Of a stretch of DNA of 64,000 bases, positions 22,122 through 34,800 are shown in pieces (position 1 is the stretch's first letter; each line of letters starts with the position of its first letter). The stretch spans positions 1,575,001-1,639,000 of the forward strand of contig JAJGOT010000013.1 of NCBI GenBank assembly GCA_022457155.1, read 5' to 3'. This DNA comes from Cladopsammia gracilis (taxonomy: Eukaryota > Cnidaria > Anthozoa > Scleractinia > Dendrophylliidae). Below the pieces are notes generated by a model, which saw only the letters and a program-made list of their open reading frames with translations, did no database searches and was not told where the DNA came from. Both the position numbers and the translations under genes were made by a program.

Positions 22122-25100
22122 TTAAGTATTTGTTTGCAAGCCAACTTTGAATTTTTGCCGCCAGTTTATAAACTTTGTATTAGTACTTGGATCATGTTCA
22201 ATCTTGTCTTTCACCCCTTGCATGTGCACCACCGTTTGCATAGTCAAATAGTGATCGGGACCTTGGAGAGACAGCCTTCGATTAGCTTGCATTGAAATAT
22301 GCGCCTCGTTAAAAGCCATCTTCGCTGCTCTAGCTGCAGATGTGTACTTGAGTTTGGCAATTTCTTTCAAACGAGACTCACGCCCACCAGGCATTTGCTT
22401 GCTAGGGCTTTTTGCACGCCGCGTGGTTGAGGGGGCATGCTGGGCTGTTGTGGGCGGGTAAAGTGTCTCCGCTTTTGTACCCCCTGGTTGACGTTCTGGT
22501 GGTTTAAGTGGTAAGTTAACCTTGGAACCTGCTTTGGAACCGCACCTGTATGTCGCGGTTTTCGGATCAAACTTGATGACGTCAGAGACCAACGAGGCCT
22601 TCCTTTCCTTGGGAACGTTTTTATTTTCCTTCGGTGGCGTCACTGTTTGTATTATGTCCGTAACAAGAGTACTTCTTCGCCTGGTTTTATGTCTGTTATA
22701 AGACTCTATAGGAGGCGACGCCTGCTTCTCTTCTTCAATCTTGTGTATAGACTTTGTTTGGATTTCCTTTTTAGCTAGGCTCCGCAGCAGGTCATCGCGT
22801 AGATTCATTCCGCTTTTGTCGTGTATCTCGAAACCGGAAATCGTGTGGCGTCGTCCCGGATCAAGCTTCTGTTTGAGTAGGTTGGAATTTGCTGCGAACG
22901 TGAAGCACGTGACCAACTTGGGTTTTTGGCCGATTTTAGGATGAACTTGTTTGACGTCGACTGGGTACGATTCCTCTTCTGAGAAACGGAACAATAAGAT
23001 AACAAGATATGTGATATGTCACCTGCGTAAAGTTAACCCCTAGACCGCGAGTTTTCGGGGATCTCTCTAGCCTCGCGTGTTTTTCTCCTTGCGGATCACC
23101 AAAAACTCGTACGCCTGCCACGTATGTAGTTTAACATTGACCAAAATGCTAAGAAAGTATTAAAAGCCCTTCGCATCTGTTTTTGAATAATATCGAAGAA
23201 GTGGTGCTCGGATTTATATTTTCACTTATTTACAATTGATGATTGTAATGCGCATTTGAATATATCATAAAGTCTCAATTTCAAATCTTATTTCAACAAA
23301 TGGAAAGAAAATTCGAGTGTGCAAATATTTGGATATGAATATCGCCCATTTTTGCGTTAAATTTCCCGTGCGCCGCCATTTACCGTACGACGTCATAAAA
23401 ATTCAAAATGGCGGCGCGCAGGAAAATTAAAAGCGAAAATAGGCGATAATCGTATCTTGTCGAGTCTGACACTGAAATTAAAAATTGCTTCCGCGCTTTT
23501 CGGAGAAATTTGAAATAAGGCGGTAAGTTACAACAATTCAACGTCATTTTCTTTCAAGAGAAGAGTGTTCCCTTTTTAACAATTGGTTCATGCTTTAGCG
23601 TGCACTATCGAGTTATGGAGCACTTGGGAAGTTTGGAGAGCACGAAAGAAGCGTAAGAGTTGCCCGAGGCGATAGCCGAGGGCAACTCTAGCTTGTTAAG
23701 TGCTCTCCAAACTTTTCACGTGCTCCATAACTCGATAGTGCACAGCTAAAAGCATGAACCAATTGTTTTATAACATAGCCGGTGGATATTTTCCCCACGC
23801 TAACAAACGAAAAAAAAAGGTCTGGCGAAGCGATTTGCTCACGCTATCAGCGTGCACTATCGGGATTTTGAGCACGCTTACGTATACTGAATTTGATTGC
23901 GCGGCTCTGCTAGCTATGTTATAAAAAGAAATAAACAGTCGTTTCTTGATTTAGTAAATTTTCAATTTATGCTTACCAAATTCATCTGTCTCTTGCGGGG
24001 CACATTCCGAAGGCTTACGTAAGTGGACCGGCTTAAGATATTCATCTAGATAACACAGATCAGGATGATTCTTGAGGGCCTTCATGCACCAGGAACTTCG
24101 AAATACCTGCTCTGCCGAGAACCGCTCGTTTTGGTTCGCATTTAGCATACTTCGAACCAATTCACGACACTCTGTATTAAGTAAAAAGGACAATGAGATT
24201 AGGCTGGTGGCAGGGGGGTAGCTAGGGATTTTCAAAGGAGGGGGGGATCATACTGTGTCACACCCAAAGTACTTACCAGATTGTCATGTCGACACCCACA
24301 CCGTGTTTTTCACAAAGCGGGGGGGAGGTCACGGGCACCCCGGGACCCCCCCCCCCTCTCCGGCTAGCTACGCCCCTGGGTGGTTTCTGTGTTTCTGCCC
24401 ATTTAACCCAGAGACAACGCTTGAGTCGTGTAATGTGGTTATTAAGTCACATGACCATTCAAATGAAAGCTACTGAGCAGTACTTTCCTGTGGTGCTGTT
24501 TATTATGGTGTACAAGGTGGTTCTAACTTTTGAGTCTGTGGATGAAATCCTAAAGTGTGACCATTCAAATGAAAGCTATTGAGCAGTACTTTCCTGTGGT
24601 ATTGTTTATTATGCTGTACAAGGTGGTTCTTACTTTTGAGTCTGTGGATTAAATCATAAAGTGTGACCATTCAAATGAAAGCTACTGAGCAGTACTTTCC
24701 TGTGGTTCTGTTTATTATGCTGTACAAGGTGGTTCTTACTTTCGAGTCTGTGGATGAAATCCTAAAGTGTGATCGTTCTAATGAAAGCTATTGAGCAGTA
24801 CTTCCTGTGGTGTTGTTTATTGTGCTGCATAAACGCAGGTGGATGGAATTGATTTCATTTTCTTGCGGCGTTTTTTTTTTACCAGAAAATAAGAATTGGA
24901 TTGTAATGGGTTTTACTTTTTCTGTTTCGAACTTGAGTAACTGAATTATGTCTTCCAAATGTTGAGCCATTAATATACCTTTACTGACTCTTTTCGAGAA
25001 CTTGATCTTGTGTTGAACTTCCTCTTTCACTAAGGCTCGCATATCGTCATCGCTAAATGGCAGTCTCGCGCACGCCATAGCATACAATACTACGCCCATG

Positions 25101-27405
25101 CTCCACACGTCCGCTTTCTTGCCATCGTATGGCTCTCCTCTGAGGATCTGGGGACAACAGTAGGCGTATGAACCACAGAAGGTTTCCAAGAGACGATTCT
25201 TGATCGTACTGATTGCGAATCCAAAATCTAAAGGATAAAAACGGCATACTTCAAAAACTCATTTCCGCCTGGTATTTTCAAAAATTCTGTAATATAAATT
25301 TAGTGTATGAACTGTTTGTTAACTTTTAAAGACAAAACCGTTATAAACGCTAACTAAGGAATTTTTCACACTTTTGCTTCTGGAGTGCTGCGAGAAAAAC
25401 CTTTGAAACCTAGGGTGCGTTTGATGTGACTGATGATCACTTGTATTTTGGTTTTATAGAGCAGTTTTCAATTGAGTGTCGTAAAACCAAAACCAAAGTA
25501 ATTACTCTGACCAATCACAGCAGTCGTAAACAATCCAATGAACCAATCAGAGCTCGAAGCAATTACATGTCGGCGGCGCCAAGCGCGGGGAAACGCGTGC
25601 GAGCAAGTCACGATTGGTTTTGGTTTTACTTCTGATTGGACGAGAAAGTGGCGCGAGATCTTTTAACCAATCACAAAGCGTAGCAATGCAAAACCAAATC
25701 AATTGTGTAATTACTTTCGAGACTTTAGATCCGACGGTCGGTAGTTCGAGGCCTTGTTTCCTTAGACAAGAATCTTTACCCCATATTGTCTCTCTCCACC
25801 CAGGTGTATAAATAGGTACCGGCGACAAAATGTTTGGGGGTAACCCTGCGATGGACTACATCCCATCCAGGGGGGAGTAGTAATACTCTTAGTTGCTTCA
25901 TGCTACAGAAACCGGGTTAAGCTCCGGCTGAGTGGGCACCCTGTGGCTCTTGTGCAAATGGTGAAAATTATTGTACTCGGACAGGACCCACCGTTTCACA
26001 AAAAGACTGGTGGCCTCTTTATGTGCTCCCCTCTCCCACGTAAAAAGATGGTGTCTTGTTGGTATACAGCCCCCGCTATATACCAACAGTATATAGTATA
26101 TATATGATATTTATATATAGTATATAGTATTTCGTATATTTAACAGTTTTCACCCTTGTAATTACTGAAAGAGTTACCCTGTGTAAACTGATAAAAGTAT
26201 TTATCTATCGATCAGTAACAGAAACGAAGAAAACTATTCAAACGTTCCTGTGCCGTCTTACTCGCAATGCAAGCATCAAGCACACAGAATATTAAAGTCT
26301 TATCTCAAAATTTTATGCCAATAAATTTTGTCGATTAGGGCTTATCAGATAGGTGGTATCTTGCATGCCCCCCCCCCCCCCCCCTTCGCCCCCTACCCCT
26401 ACACATGGTGGGTCCTCGTCGATTATACTTTTTATCACCACTTAGATAGATAGATAGATAACTTTATTTATAGTAGTTACCGTTTTTATTTACCTGTTAC
26501 TTTCAACTTTCCTTCCTCATCAAGCAAGATATTCTCACATTTTAGATCTCTGTGCACCACCTGCTCTTTGTGACAGTACGCCATGGCAGCGGCAAGTTGA
26601 CAAAACAATACGCGCACCTCATCCTCGCTTAGCATGGGTTTGTTGTTGATATATTCCAGTAAATCACCTTTGGAAGCTAACTGTAGAACGATGTAGACTT
26701 TGGTTGAAGTTTCGACTACTTCGTGAAGTTTGATCTGTGTGAATAAAATGTACAGAGTTGTGTGAGTTTTAGAACGTTTTGTAGTTTGTTTATTCATCAA
26801 AAGACAAAACTGTCGCATATCATAGAGCAACCTTTACTTTTAACCTACATGAAAGTGTGACTATTCTGGTCAGACGCAGATCGTATGTCTTCATGTTCTT
26901 GGCACCGAAACTATCAAAAGCAAAGTCACCCAATTTCACGTGCCCGCTTATACGAATATTTCGAATATTTCAATCGCAAAGCGTGACACAACACCGCTCC
27001 ATTAAACATGTCACTTATAATTCAAGTTACCGTAAATATAAAATTTAGAATGAAAAATGAATAACTAAATTTATGAATGCGATGGTCTCTCTTTAGTGTA
27101 AATTTTTTGGTTAAATTTCGCATGTTACTCACCACGTTGGGGTGGTCCAACCGATGCATCAAATGAACTTCACGAGGCAGAAACTTTTTAAGAAAATCTT
27201 TAGGCGCTCTCCTCTTGTTGATAACTTTGATAGCTACTTGGCAGTTGTGCTTTTTGGAATCAGCCAGTTTGACTTTGGCATAAGCTCCTTCTCCGAGAGT
27301 TTTTGTCAAAGTATAGCCATGTTTTTCTATGGCGGAAATCTGTTGCTCCTTTCTTGGGACCCATGAGTCGTTCTTCTTCACAAGACTGATGTTAGATTTT
27401 AACAT
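22122..27405 (-). CDS. TSSK-type serine/threonine kinase, five exons
   Basis: Exons (minus strand): 27405-27133, 26734-26494, 25227-24979, 24171-23977 and 22978-22122. All junctions are GT-AG with matching phases, giving 604 aa. The kinase domain is about residues 29-285: glycine loop LGEGAYAKV (37-45), VAIK Lys60, HRDLKCEN with Asp154 and Asn159, DFGFA Asp172, and TFCGS (187-191) in the activation loop. HRDLKCEN, DFGFA and the GDLLEYI segment fit the testis-specific kinase family, which acts in sperm differentiation in animals. Odd feature: the APE motif reads Cys-Pro-Gln (residues 196-198), although its usual Arg partner (about 271, NERFS) is kept. The last 285 residues are one large exon of Lys/Arg/Ser/Pro-rich, probably disordered sequence ending WRQKFKVGLQTNT. 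It is divergent to MRPL58, with starts about 1.4 kb apart. Start ATG is at 27405. Exact paralogue is not assigned. Confidence 0.87.
23578..23770. mobile_element. Foldback with about 95-bp arms, kinase intron 4
   Basis: Arms AACAATTGGTTCATGCTTT, GTGCACTATCGAGTTATGGA and TTTGGAGAGCAC pair with the right half. The centre near 23655-23690 carries GTTGCCC/GGGCAACT. Confidence 0.82.
23767..23930. mobile_element. Small TIR element, TTATAACATAGC ends
   Basis: TTTTATAACATAGC on the left pairs with GCTATGTTATAAAA on the right. It shares the GCGTGCACTATCG word with the adjacent foldback, which suggests related families. Confidence 0.65.
24212..24382. mobile_element. GC-tract hairpin element, CAGGGG-TAGCTAGG ends
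   Basis: The left end GGCAGGGGGGTAGCTAGGGA pairs with CCGGCTAGCTACGCCCCTGG. Inside are long G and C tracts. It lies in kinase intron 3, immediately upstream (minus strand) of exon 4. Confidence 0.65.
24453..24835 (+). repeat. 106-bp tandem array, about 3.6 units
   Basis: Unit starts recur at 24453, 24559, 24665 and 24771, exactly 106 bp apart. Units begin GACCATTCAAATGAAAGCTA and contain GAGCAGTACTTTCCTGTGGT and TTGAGTCTGTGGATGAAATC. The array lies in kinase intron 3. Single or reversed copies are at 1-200, 334-545, 4953-5012 and about 63700-63795. Confidence 0.93.
25457..25723. mobile_element. TAGAGCAGTTTTCAATTG MITE, copy 3 (3' truncated)
   Basis: Matches the 14478 copy from the left end to AATTGTGTAATTACTTTCGA, then loses the right inverted repeat. 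It lies in kinase intron 2. Confidence 0.82.
25724..25960 (+). mobile_element. SINE-like sequence with TAACCCTGCGATGGACTA module
   Basis: B-box-like GGTAGTTCGAGGCC near 25740, then GGTACCGGCGACAAA and GGGGTAACCCTGCGATGGAC, ending with GCTACAGAAACCGGGTTAAG. The TAACCCTGTGATGGACTA module recurs at about 33178-33210 in the MRPL58 intron. It replaces the lost end of the preceding MITE. Confidence 0.5.
25961..26493. other. Kinase intron 2, remainder
   Basis: Contains TATATAG-type AT repeats at 26085-26145, a C tract at about 26370-26386, and a GATA microsatellite joined to AACTTTATTTATAG at 26445-26474. Confidence 0.6.
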
Positions 27406-28802
27406 CACGATGGTTTAGTCAATTTCATCAAAAGTCGGGTATTTTCTGCTTGCTAAGTCATGTAACCATGTTTTTAAAGGGCGAACCTTTTAGTTATATA
27501 AAACCGCGCGCATCTGAATTCGACCAGTACACTGATTTTAATTATCAATATGATGTCATCAATTGCACCAATTAGTCGCCAACAGTTTAGAACTTAGAAC
27601 CTAAGCCCCGGCTACACGTTCTAACATTGTCATATAACATTTGTTGGTCTAGAACGTGTAGCCGGCATGTTAGATGACGTTTGTCTAGGCATTTTTTGTT
27701 AGAAGAATGTTTTGATTTCGATCACTGAACATCCGTCTAATTAACAAAAAAATGTTAGTCAAACATCATCTAACATGCCAGCTACACGTTCTAACATTGT
27801 TAGACCAACAAATGTTATATGACAATGTTAGAACGTGTAGCCGGGCTTTAGAATGTGTACTCCCAACTAGTGAGGATTAATACTTTTTTTAATAATTTAA
27901 AAAATAATAATAGTAATACTGGGAGGGTGCTTGTGTAGGTGATTTTAAATTAGGTGCTGGCCGGGAAATAGTGCAGGTGAAATTAAATGCTATATACGAT
28001 CAGCGGTTACAGTTTCTTGTCGTTAATACTGTCTGTTTTACTGTTGATGCAACGTTCACACACGCCAACCTGAGTTTGACAACTCAAGTTTTCCAACTTA
28101 AATTTGCGTGTGAAGGCGCCTTTACAAAGAATGCCTGCATTTAACATTTTGTTGCGGCAACATGCTAAAGATTTCTGAAGCTGATTAAAAAACGTGCATC
28201 GCGTTGGCAACGCGAAAATTGAGCTCAAAATCGTCCGTGCAGCCGTGTTGTCGTATTTATGTATTTCAATGGCCGTGTTTTCACGAGCGAGCAAACCAGG
28301 TCGCTTAAGCTTGTCGGCAATTAAACAACAAAGAAGGGCATTGTATTGTCGTTCTTTTGTGTTCTAATTTTCTATTGTCTTAACAAAAGAAAATATATCT
28401 ACAGGAATGTTAAGCGAGAAAAACCGCCTCGTGAAAACACAGCCAATATGAATTCACTGGTCACTGATATTTGCGGAGTAACGAAAAAAAGCATGCGGCC
28501 GAAAAGGCCGCCATTCAAGGAAAAAAGTCTGTTTTTATCGTTCGTCCGCTCCCTTGTTTGCATTATGCTCTATGGTAGGTGGAATACACGTTCTGTATAC
28601 AACTATCGGAGCATAATCATCCTTTTTTGTTACATTTAGAGAACAATTTATAATAAAAAATAATTGACTTTCCTTTCTCTAGCTTTTGACTCGATATTGC
28701 AGAAAAGAACGCTACGTGAAGCGTTATGCGTGACGCGTGACTGATAATTTTTGAATGAGCGCAATGGTTCCTGGGTAAATTTAATGGTGGCCATGAAGTG
28801 AA
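27406..28802. promoter_or_regulatory. Divergent intergenic region between kinase and MRPL58
   Basis: About 1.4 kb separates the two start codons, so it should hold both promoters unless 5' UTR exons exist. A 249-bp MITE occupies 27602-27850. No TATA box can be assigned to either gene with confidence. Confidence 0.4.
27602..27850. mobile_element. MITE with GCCCCGGCTACACGTTCTAA ends
   Basis: CCGGCTACACGTTCTAACAT pairs with ATGTTAGAACGTGTAGCCGG, and a second inner pair (TGTTAGATGACGTTTG with CAAACATCATCTAACA) extends the hairpin. Flanking TAA/TTA is compatible with a 3-bp duplication. Confidence 0.85.
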
Positions 28803-31800
28803 ATGTTTCGTAGCCTTTTTCATCGTTCCCGTTCATCTTTTATCGTGTTTGGTGGTTTGTTGGAGAAAAGACTAAACGCCTTTGGAGTATTTTATCTTCA
28901 CACCTCTTCTGACAAACTAAAAAGCATTGAAAATAAGGTACCGTAATTAGGGCTAAGATCTTCAGTAGCTTGCAATTTTTTGTCAGTCTGTACAGCAAGA
29001 ACTGACAGCTAGCTTAACTATTAAAAGGCCCCCGCAAACGAGGAAACATTGTTGCGGAAACATTTATTATCAGAATGTTTCTTGGGCGCGCAAACGAGCG
29101 AAAAACAATGTTTCCTAGCCGCGCAAACGAAAAAACATACTGGGAAACAAATGCGCGCTGATATATGGGATACGGCAATGCACAAGCTCAATTTTAAGCT
29201 TATATGAAGTGCAGTCTGGAGCAGTCCTCGCGACCCTGGAATCTACTAAGGCAACATTGTTTAGGTGCAATTATTTGAATTATGCTACAGAAACAGTTAC
29301 CCTAGGTATTCATTAGTTCCCTGGGGGTAGGGAATTTGACTTTGGCCTCCCTCAAAATCCCAAAATAACCTGGGTCTACCGCCTCCCCAACCCTGGGGCC
29401 TAACATTGATACAATGAGGTGTATAAGGGCATGGTACAACTTTGTCACATGCTACACTCTTACCCCTTGCTTACTACACGCTTACAACACAAATTGCTTA
29501 GTATAAATCAACTCAAGTCATGTCGTAAACATGGCATAAGCATGTCGCATGCAACAAAGTTGAGCTGTGTAAATCGGCCCTAAGAGGTAAAATTCTATAA
29601 CCAAAAACACAACTATCTTCCCTAAGTGTAGCCAGTCAGGATTTCTCCTATAAAAAAATCACTCAGTCTTTAGTTTTGTTTCAGGGATGATGTAGTGGTA
29701 AGAGGACTTTCCTCCCACCAATGTGGTTCGGGTTCAATTCCCAGTGTTTGCATCATAATAAAGTGGGTTGAGTTTGTTGTTGGTTCTTGTCCTTGCTCCA
29801 AGGGTTTTTCCTGCTGGGTTCTTCGGTTTTCCTCCCTCCACAAAAGCCAAAATTTCCAATTATGAATTCAATCCAAAAGCAGTTGAACTATATAAGAGCT
29901 GCTTTGTGAATTTCCACTGAAATTCCCATTTTTTATTATTATTATTATTTTAAAAAACTACGTTATAAACTGGTCAAGTTTAGTGTTTCTTTTTGGTGCA
30001 TGAAAAATACCAGTATGGCATTTCCAGTTTTACTCTATGTAACAAAGCCTCTTTACCCTGTTATGTTCTTTTTGTTAAGGATAATGATGGACAAAGTATA
30101 AATTACAAAGGAAAGATTCCACTTGGTAAGACTTCTGCTGTTATTTTTTTTTTTTCATTTCCAATAATTAAGTTTGGTTTTCCTATATTTGGAAAGAGCC
30201 CCAGATGAATTTTTTTTCACTCAAAGAAATGTTAGTGCAAGTACATAGCAGAACTACATACTTAATAGCAGTACTGTTGTGTATCTGTACTATGTAGCAC
30301 TTTCCAAAAATCAAAAGTGATTTAGAATTGATAAATAAAGAAAAAGGGAATATTTTTTAAGCTCGGTAATGAAATGAGAAAGATCAGATGTGTTGGTGAT
30401 CTTGTCACGAGCGCAGCACGGTCCCCAGCAGTAATCATACCCATGACATCCTTGCATATGTTGTGGTTCAATTTTATCCTTGGTTCAAATTTTATTTTCC
30501 TTTGTTTAAAACTCATTATTGTACATTACCATAGCCAAAAACAATGGAAAATAAAATTTGAACCACAACACATACACCAGTCAGAAGCTCTAACTAATGA
30601 GCTAAGAGAGACTTGAAGTGAGCTAGGTCATTTGCTTGGTTGATATTATTATTATGCTACTCACTATCTATTCTGTTGTAGAAAGTGAGTAGAGTGATCC
30701 TGAGCAACCTAATGGCGGCCACTTCTTCGCGTTTTTGAAGTGTCTATGAAGAGTTTGTTAAGTTTTGAAATATAAATATAATATAATAAATATGAATTTG
30801 TTCTTGATTTCTATTGAGTTATAGTTGATTCAGGCTTTGCTGTCGTCAACTATCATGTGATAGAAATCTCAAGCTCATAATCTAATTATTAAATATATAA
30901 TGACACATAACACACATCCCGTGTACTGCTAGGATCAGCAATGTCAAAAGTTTTTTTGTAGCCCAGTGGTTAGAGCATGTGACCAGAAATTGAAGGTCAT
31001 GGGTTCAATTTCCATTGGAGACTCAGATTTTTTTCTTTGCCCTACACTTGTGACGCGTTGAACATATTACATCTTTCTGATTTAGAATTGATTTTATTGT
31101 CTTGTTAATTTGCAGATCGTTTGACTATCAAGTATGCAAGAAGCTCTGGACCAGGGGGACAAAATGTAAACAAAGGTACATGTGGTCTGTAGGTGTTAGA
31201 AGAGGCAATTTGAAAAAATTATGTTTTTGTGGCCAAAAAAGTCATTTGCATTGTTTTTGCATAAAACCCTTCATTTATACACCTGGGGCTGGATTCATGA
31301 AGCCCTCCTAAGTTAAGACATATCCTAAGTATTGTTTCTTAACAATAGCCTATTGTTGGAATGACAATAGACTATTGTTAAGAAACAATACTTAGAATAT
31401 GTCTTTACTTAGGAGGGTTTTGTGAATCTGGCCCCTGATGGCTCAAAAGGTGGATAGCACTATCCACTGGATAAATCACTATCCAGTGGATAAGTATTAA
31501 CAAAATTCATTGTGTTATCTGCTGGATAGTGATTTATCCGGTAGATAGCACTACTGTAGCTACCTTTTGAACAACTGGGTCCTGCTGAAGAACACTCCAG
31601 TCCACATCCTTGTGAAGAGTAGCCAGGCTTGAATCACATACATTAGGAGTAACATCAACTCACAGTCTTTTTCCTGACAGTACAAAGGCTGATGCAGTTG
31701 AAATTGAAAGAAGTATCCTGCTGATTTTATTTAATTTTTTTTTTCAGTAAACACCAAGGTGGACTTGCGATTCCATGTGTCAAGCGCAGACTGGATTTCT

Positions 31801-34800
31801 GAAGACGTTCAGCACAAGATATTACAGAGGGTAAAATTGAAGTGTACTTAATAAAAGGTGGTAGTTATAAAGCCAGACTAACATCTTAGTTCCATTTCTT
31901 TGTTTGTTTTTTTGTTTTGTCCATGCCCAAACCATGATAGATCATGAACTGTGTTAGAGCAACTGACCAAATTATTAACATTTGCATAAAGTTAGTCTGC
32001 AATCCATTTACATTTTTACGTGAAAAATGACTGTTTAACGTAAGACAATCCATAGCTATTGAAAGCCAAGGTTATGCATCACAACAATCTTCTTTGTTAA
32101 TTTTCCAGAAAATATCCGTACTCCCCCCACGGAAGATTTTTTTTTGTTTAGCACCACCCGTCCCCCCAAGGAAATTCCAGTTTAGCTTCATACTTTGCTT
32201 CTAAAATGTTGGTTTTTAAGACCCCCCTCCCCCTAGGAATTTCCAATGACCATCCATGGGGTGGGTATGGATTTTTTCTGGAACTACACAATTCATCAGA
32301 CCCAGTTCATCTTTGACTAGAGACACTCATCAACAGATTTGGTACATTTTATGGTAATTTATCACATCACTGCACCATTATTTTTTTGGTTTCTGTTAAT
32401 ACAAAAAGATTATTTTTAAATAACGACACCTTTGTTATACCTCCCAACTCAAACGCCTTTTTGATTGGACAAGAACGTGTCACATGCCATGGGTCAAAAC
32501 AGCCTAACTCCCTAAGGCGAACAAAACTCTCTAACTCCCTAAGGAAACAGCAACTTGAATTTTCGACTCGCACGTGATCAGGTCGTGCACCTTGAAACGG
32601 CGGCAAATTTGTGTGCCAGCTGTGTCAAGCTCACAGTTTTTTGCATCTCAGCCATGTAATTTTTTCTATTTATGAGTTGGGAGATATAACAAAACACTTA
32701 ATGACTGGCCCCACGGGAAACGGTGAGTTTTGTTTCCTCTTGACCCTAAATGTTCTCTTCAGCTTTGTCTCGGGAACATGGAGGGTCTCGGTCTCGGCCA
32801 GTCATTAAGTGCTTAGTGATACTTCCCCTTTAAAGGATTAAGAGGTTATAAATGTGTGCAAATCCCACTAGATGACCCTCCATGTCCCTGGGCTATCCCC
32901 AAAACATGGTGCACAAAAGGTAACCATAATGAGCTAACCTTTCCTTAACAATACATTCAATAGGAAAAGAATCGTATCAACAAGGATGGTGAGCTAGTCA
33001 TTAGCTCCACTAAGCACAGAACCCAGTTTAAAAACTTGGAAGATGCCATTGAAAAACTGGAAACGATCATTGAGGAGGCGTCATTTGTTCCCAAAGAAAC
33101 TACCCCAGAGAAAAAGGCTCTGGTGCAAAAAATGTAAGAGTTGTTTTATATCAAAATGATTAAATATTTTGCTGGGGGGTAACCCTGTGATGGACTAGCA
33201 TCCCATCCAGGGTCCTAAGGGACCACTTTTCCAAAATACCAAATTTCTTCCAGTCAAATCATTATAGTCGAAACCGCGACCACTTTCAATGCTGGTAATT
33301 TGAATTTTTCTATTGTTTTTAACCTCTGGTAAGGGACCACTCGCCCTTACTTTGATGTCACTGCAAACGCAAATTGAATACAGTCAACTCTCTCTAAGAC
33401 GAACACCGTCAGGACCGGCCCCAACTGTCTGTCTTAGAGAGGTGTCTGGCTTGTAGAGAGTCGAGGTAACGTGGCATCAGAAATTCTGAGATAATAAATC
33501 TTAATCTATGCACAATGAATACACGTCTGTTTTAAGTCTGTTTAAAGTCGTTTACTTAAGGAGGCTCGTACCCATTTCTCAAGTCCACACCCTTTCAATT
33601 TTAATGGGCCATATCTTTTGTTGTAGCGCATAAAAAGACAAGCCACTTTGCATGCAAACACACAATACACTGAACTTTATGGGAGTATAGGATTTGTTTA
33701 CATCGGTGCTTCCATGGCAACGGAATGGTGATCCTCCGAAATTAACAAGTTGCGGAGTTTCTCTAGATCGAGGGAAATTTATGTAAAACCCGCTAGTGGA
33801 CTAATTGATTTGACCATGGGCTTCAACTGGACAAAGTTTAAAAGAAATGTATGAGAGCGTTTTTGAAATTTTTGGGGATGAAGTTTTGGAGATTATAAAT
33901 ACAGTGAAAAACATACTATCGACATAATTGGCTAATATCTAAAGAAAACGATGTGCGATGGGAATCCAATTTCATCTCATTTGAAATGGTGTGTGAAAAA
34001 GTGAGGGGCTTGCTTTGGCCGATTGCGAGAAAGAAGGATTTGATTAGCGTGCGTTCAGCTGCTCTTGTTGCCATTTTTGTATGTAATTTGGTCTACGCCT
34101 ACAAATGTGATGATAATTTGGAAACCGCGAGATAATTTTTTTTTAAAATTTGACAATCTCGAGATTAATCATCAACTTATATGGCCTGCAAGTTTCAAGG
34201 ACATTGAAGACATGCAAGGCAATAAAATAGGGCCTCACATGTACCAATTTTTTCCCGCAGATTTTGTGTTTACAAGTGAGCGCCCTCATTATTCACGAGT
34301 ATTGTTTTCAAGTTTCATGTGCACGTGCAAAACTTAAGCAAAAAATTTATTTGCATCGAACAGAACGCTCGATTGCTTTCCGAAGAATTTTCCGAAACAT
34401 GCTAATAACTGGCTTGCGTTACGAATATCAATGACAACAGTACTGATGAAAACAACATCAGAAGCAGTGTTTCTTCATTTCTTTTATAAATTTCCAAATT
34501 GGGATATGTTCTTGTCCTGCAATTTTAAAGAGACCCTCGGTATGGCTGCATTACAGCGTGATAACGCGACATCGAGTGCCTAATGTTATACTGAACAATT
34601 CTCAAGCCAGTCATTAGCATGTTACGGAAAATTCTTCGGAAAACAATCGAGCGTTCTGTTCGATGCAAATAAATTTTTTGCTAAAATTTTGCACGTGCAT
34701 ATGAAACTTGAAAACAATACTCGTGAATAATGAGGACGCTCACTTGTAAACACAAAATCCGCGGGAAAAAATTGGTCGTTGGAGGCCCAATTTTATTGCC

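Noticed and set aside
24453..24835. CRISPR-like array of regular repeats
   Set aside because: The 106-bp units are contiguous without spacers and lie in a eukaryotic intron; this is a tandem repeat.
28346..28639. 97-codon ORF as a possible first MRPL58 exon
   Set aside because: Its potential donor does not lead to a presequence-like protein, whereas 28803-28937 gives an Arg-rich presequence with a correct phase-0 junction to the next exon.
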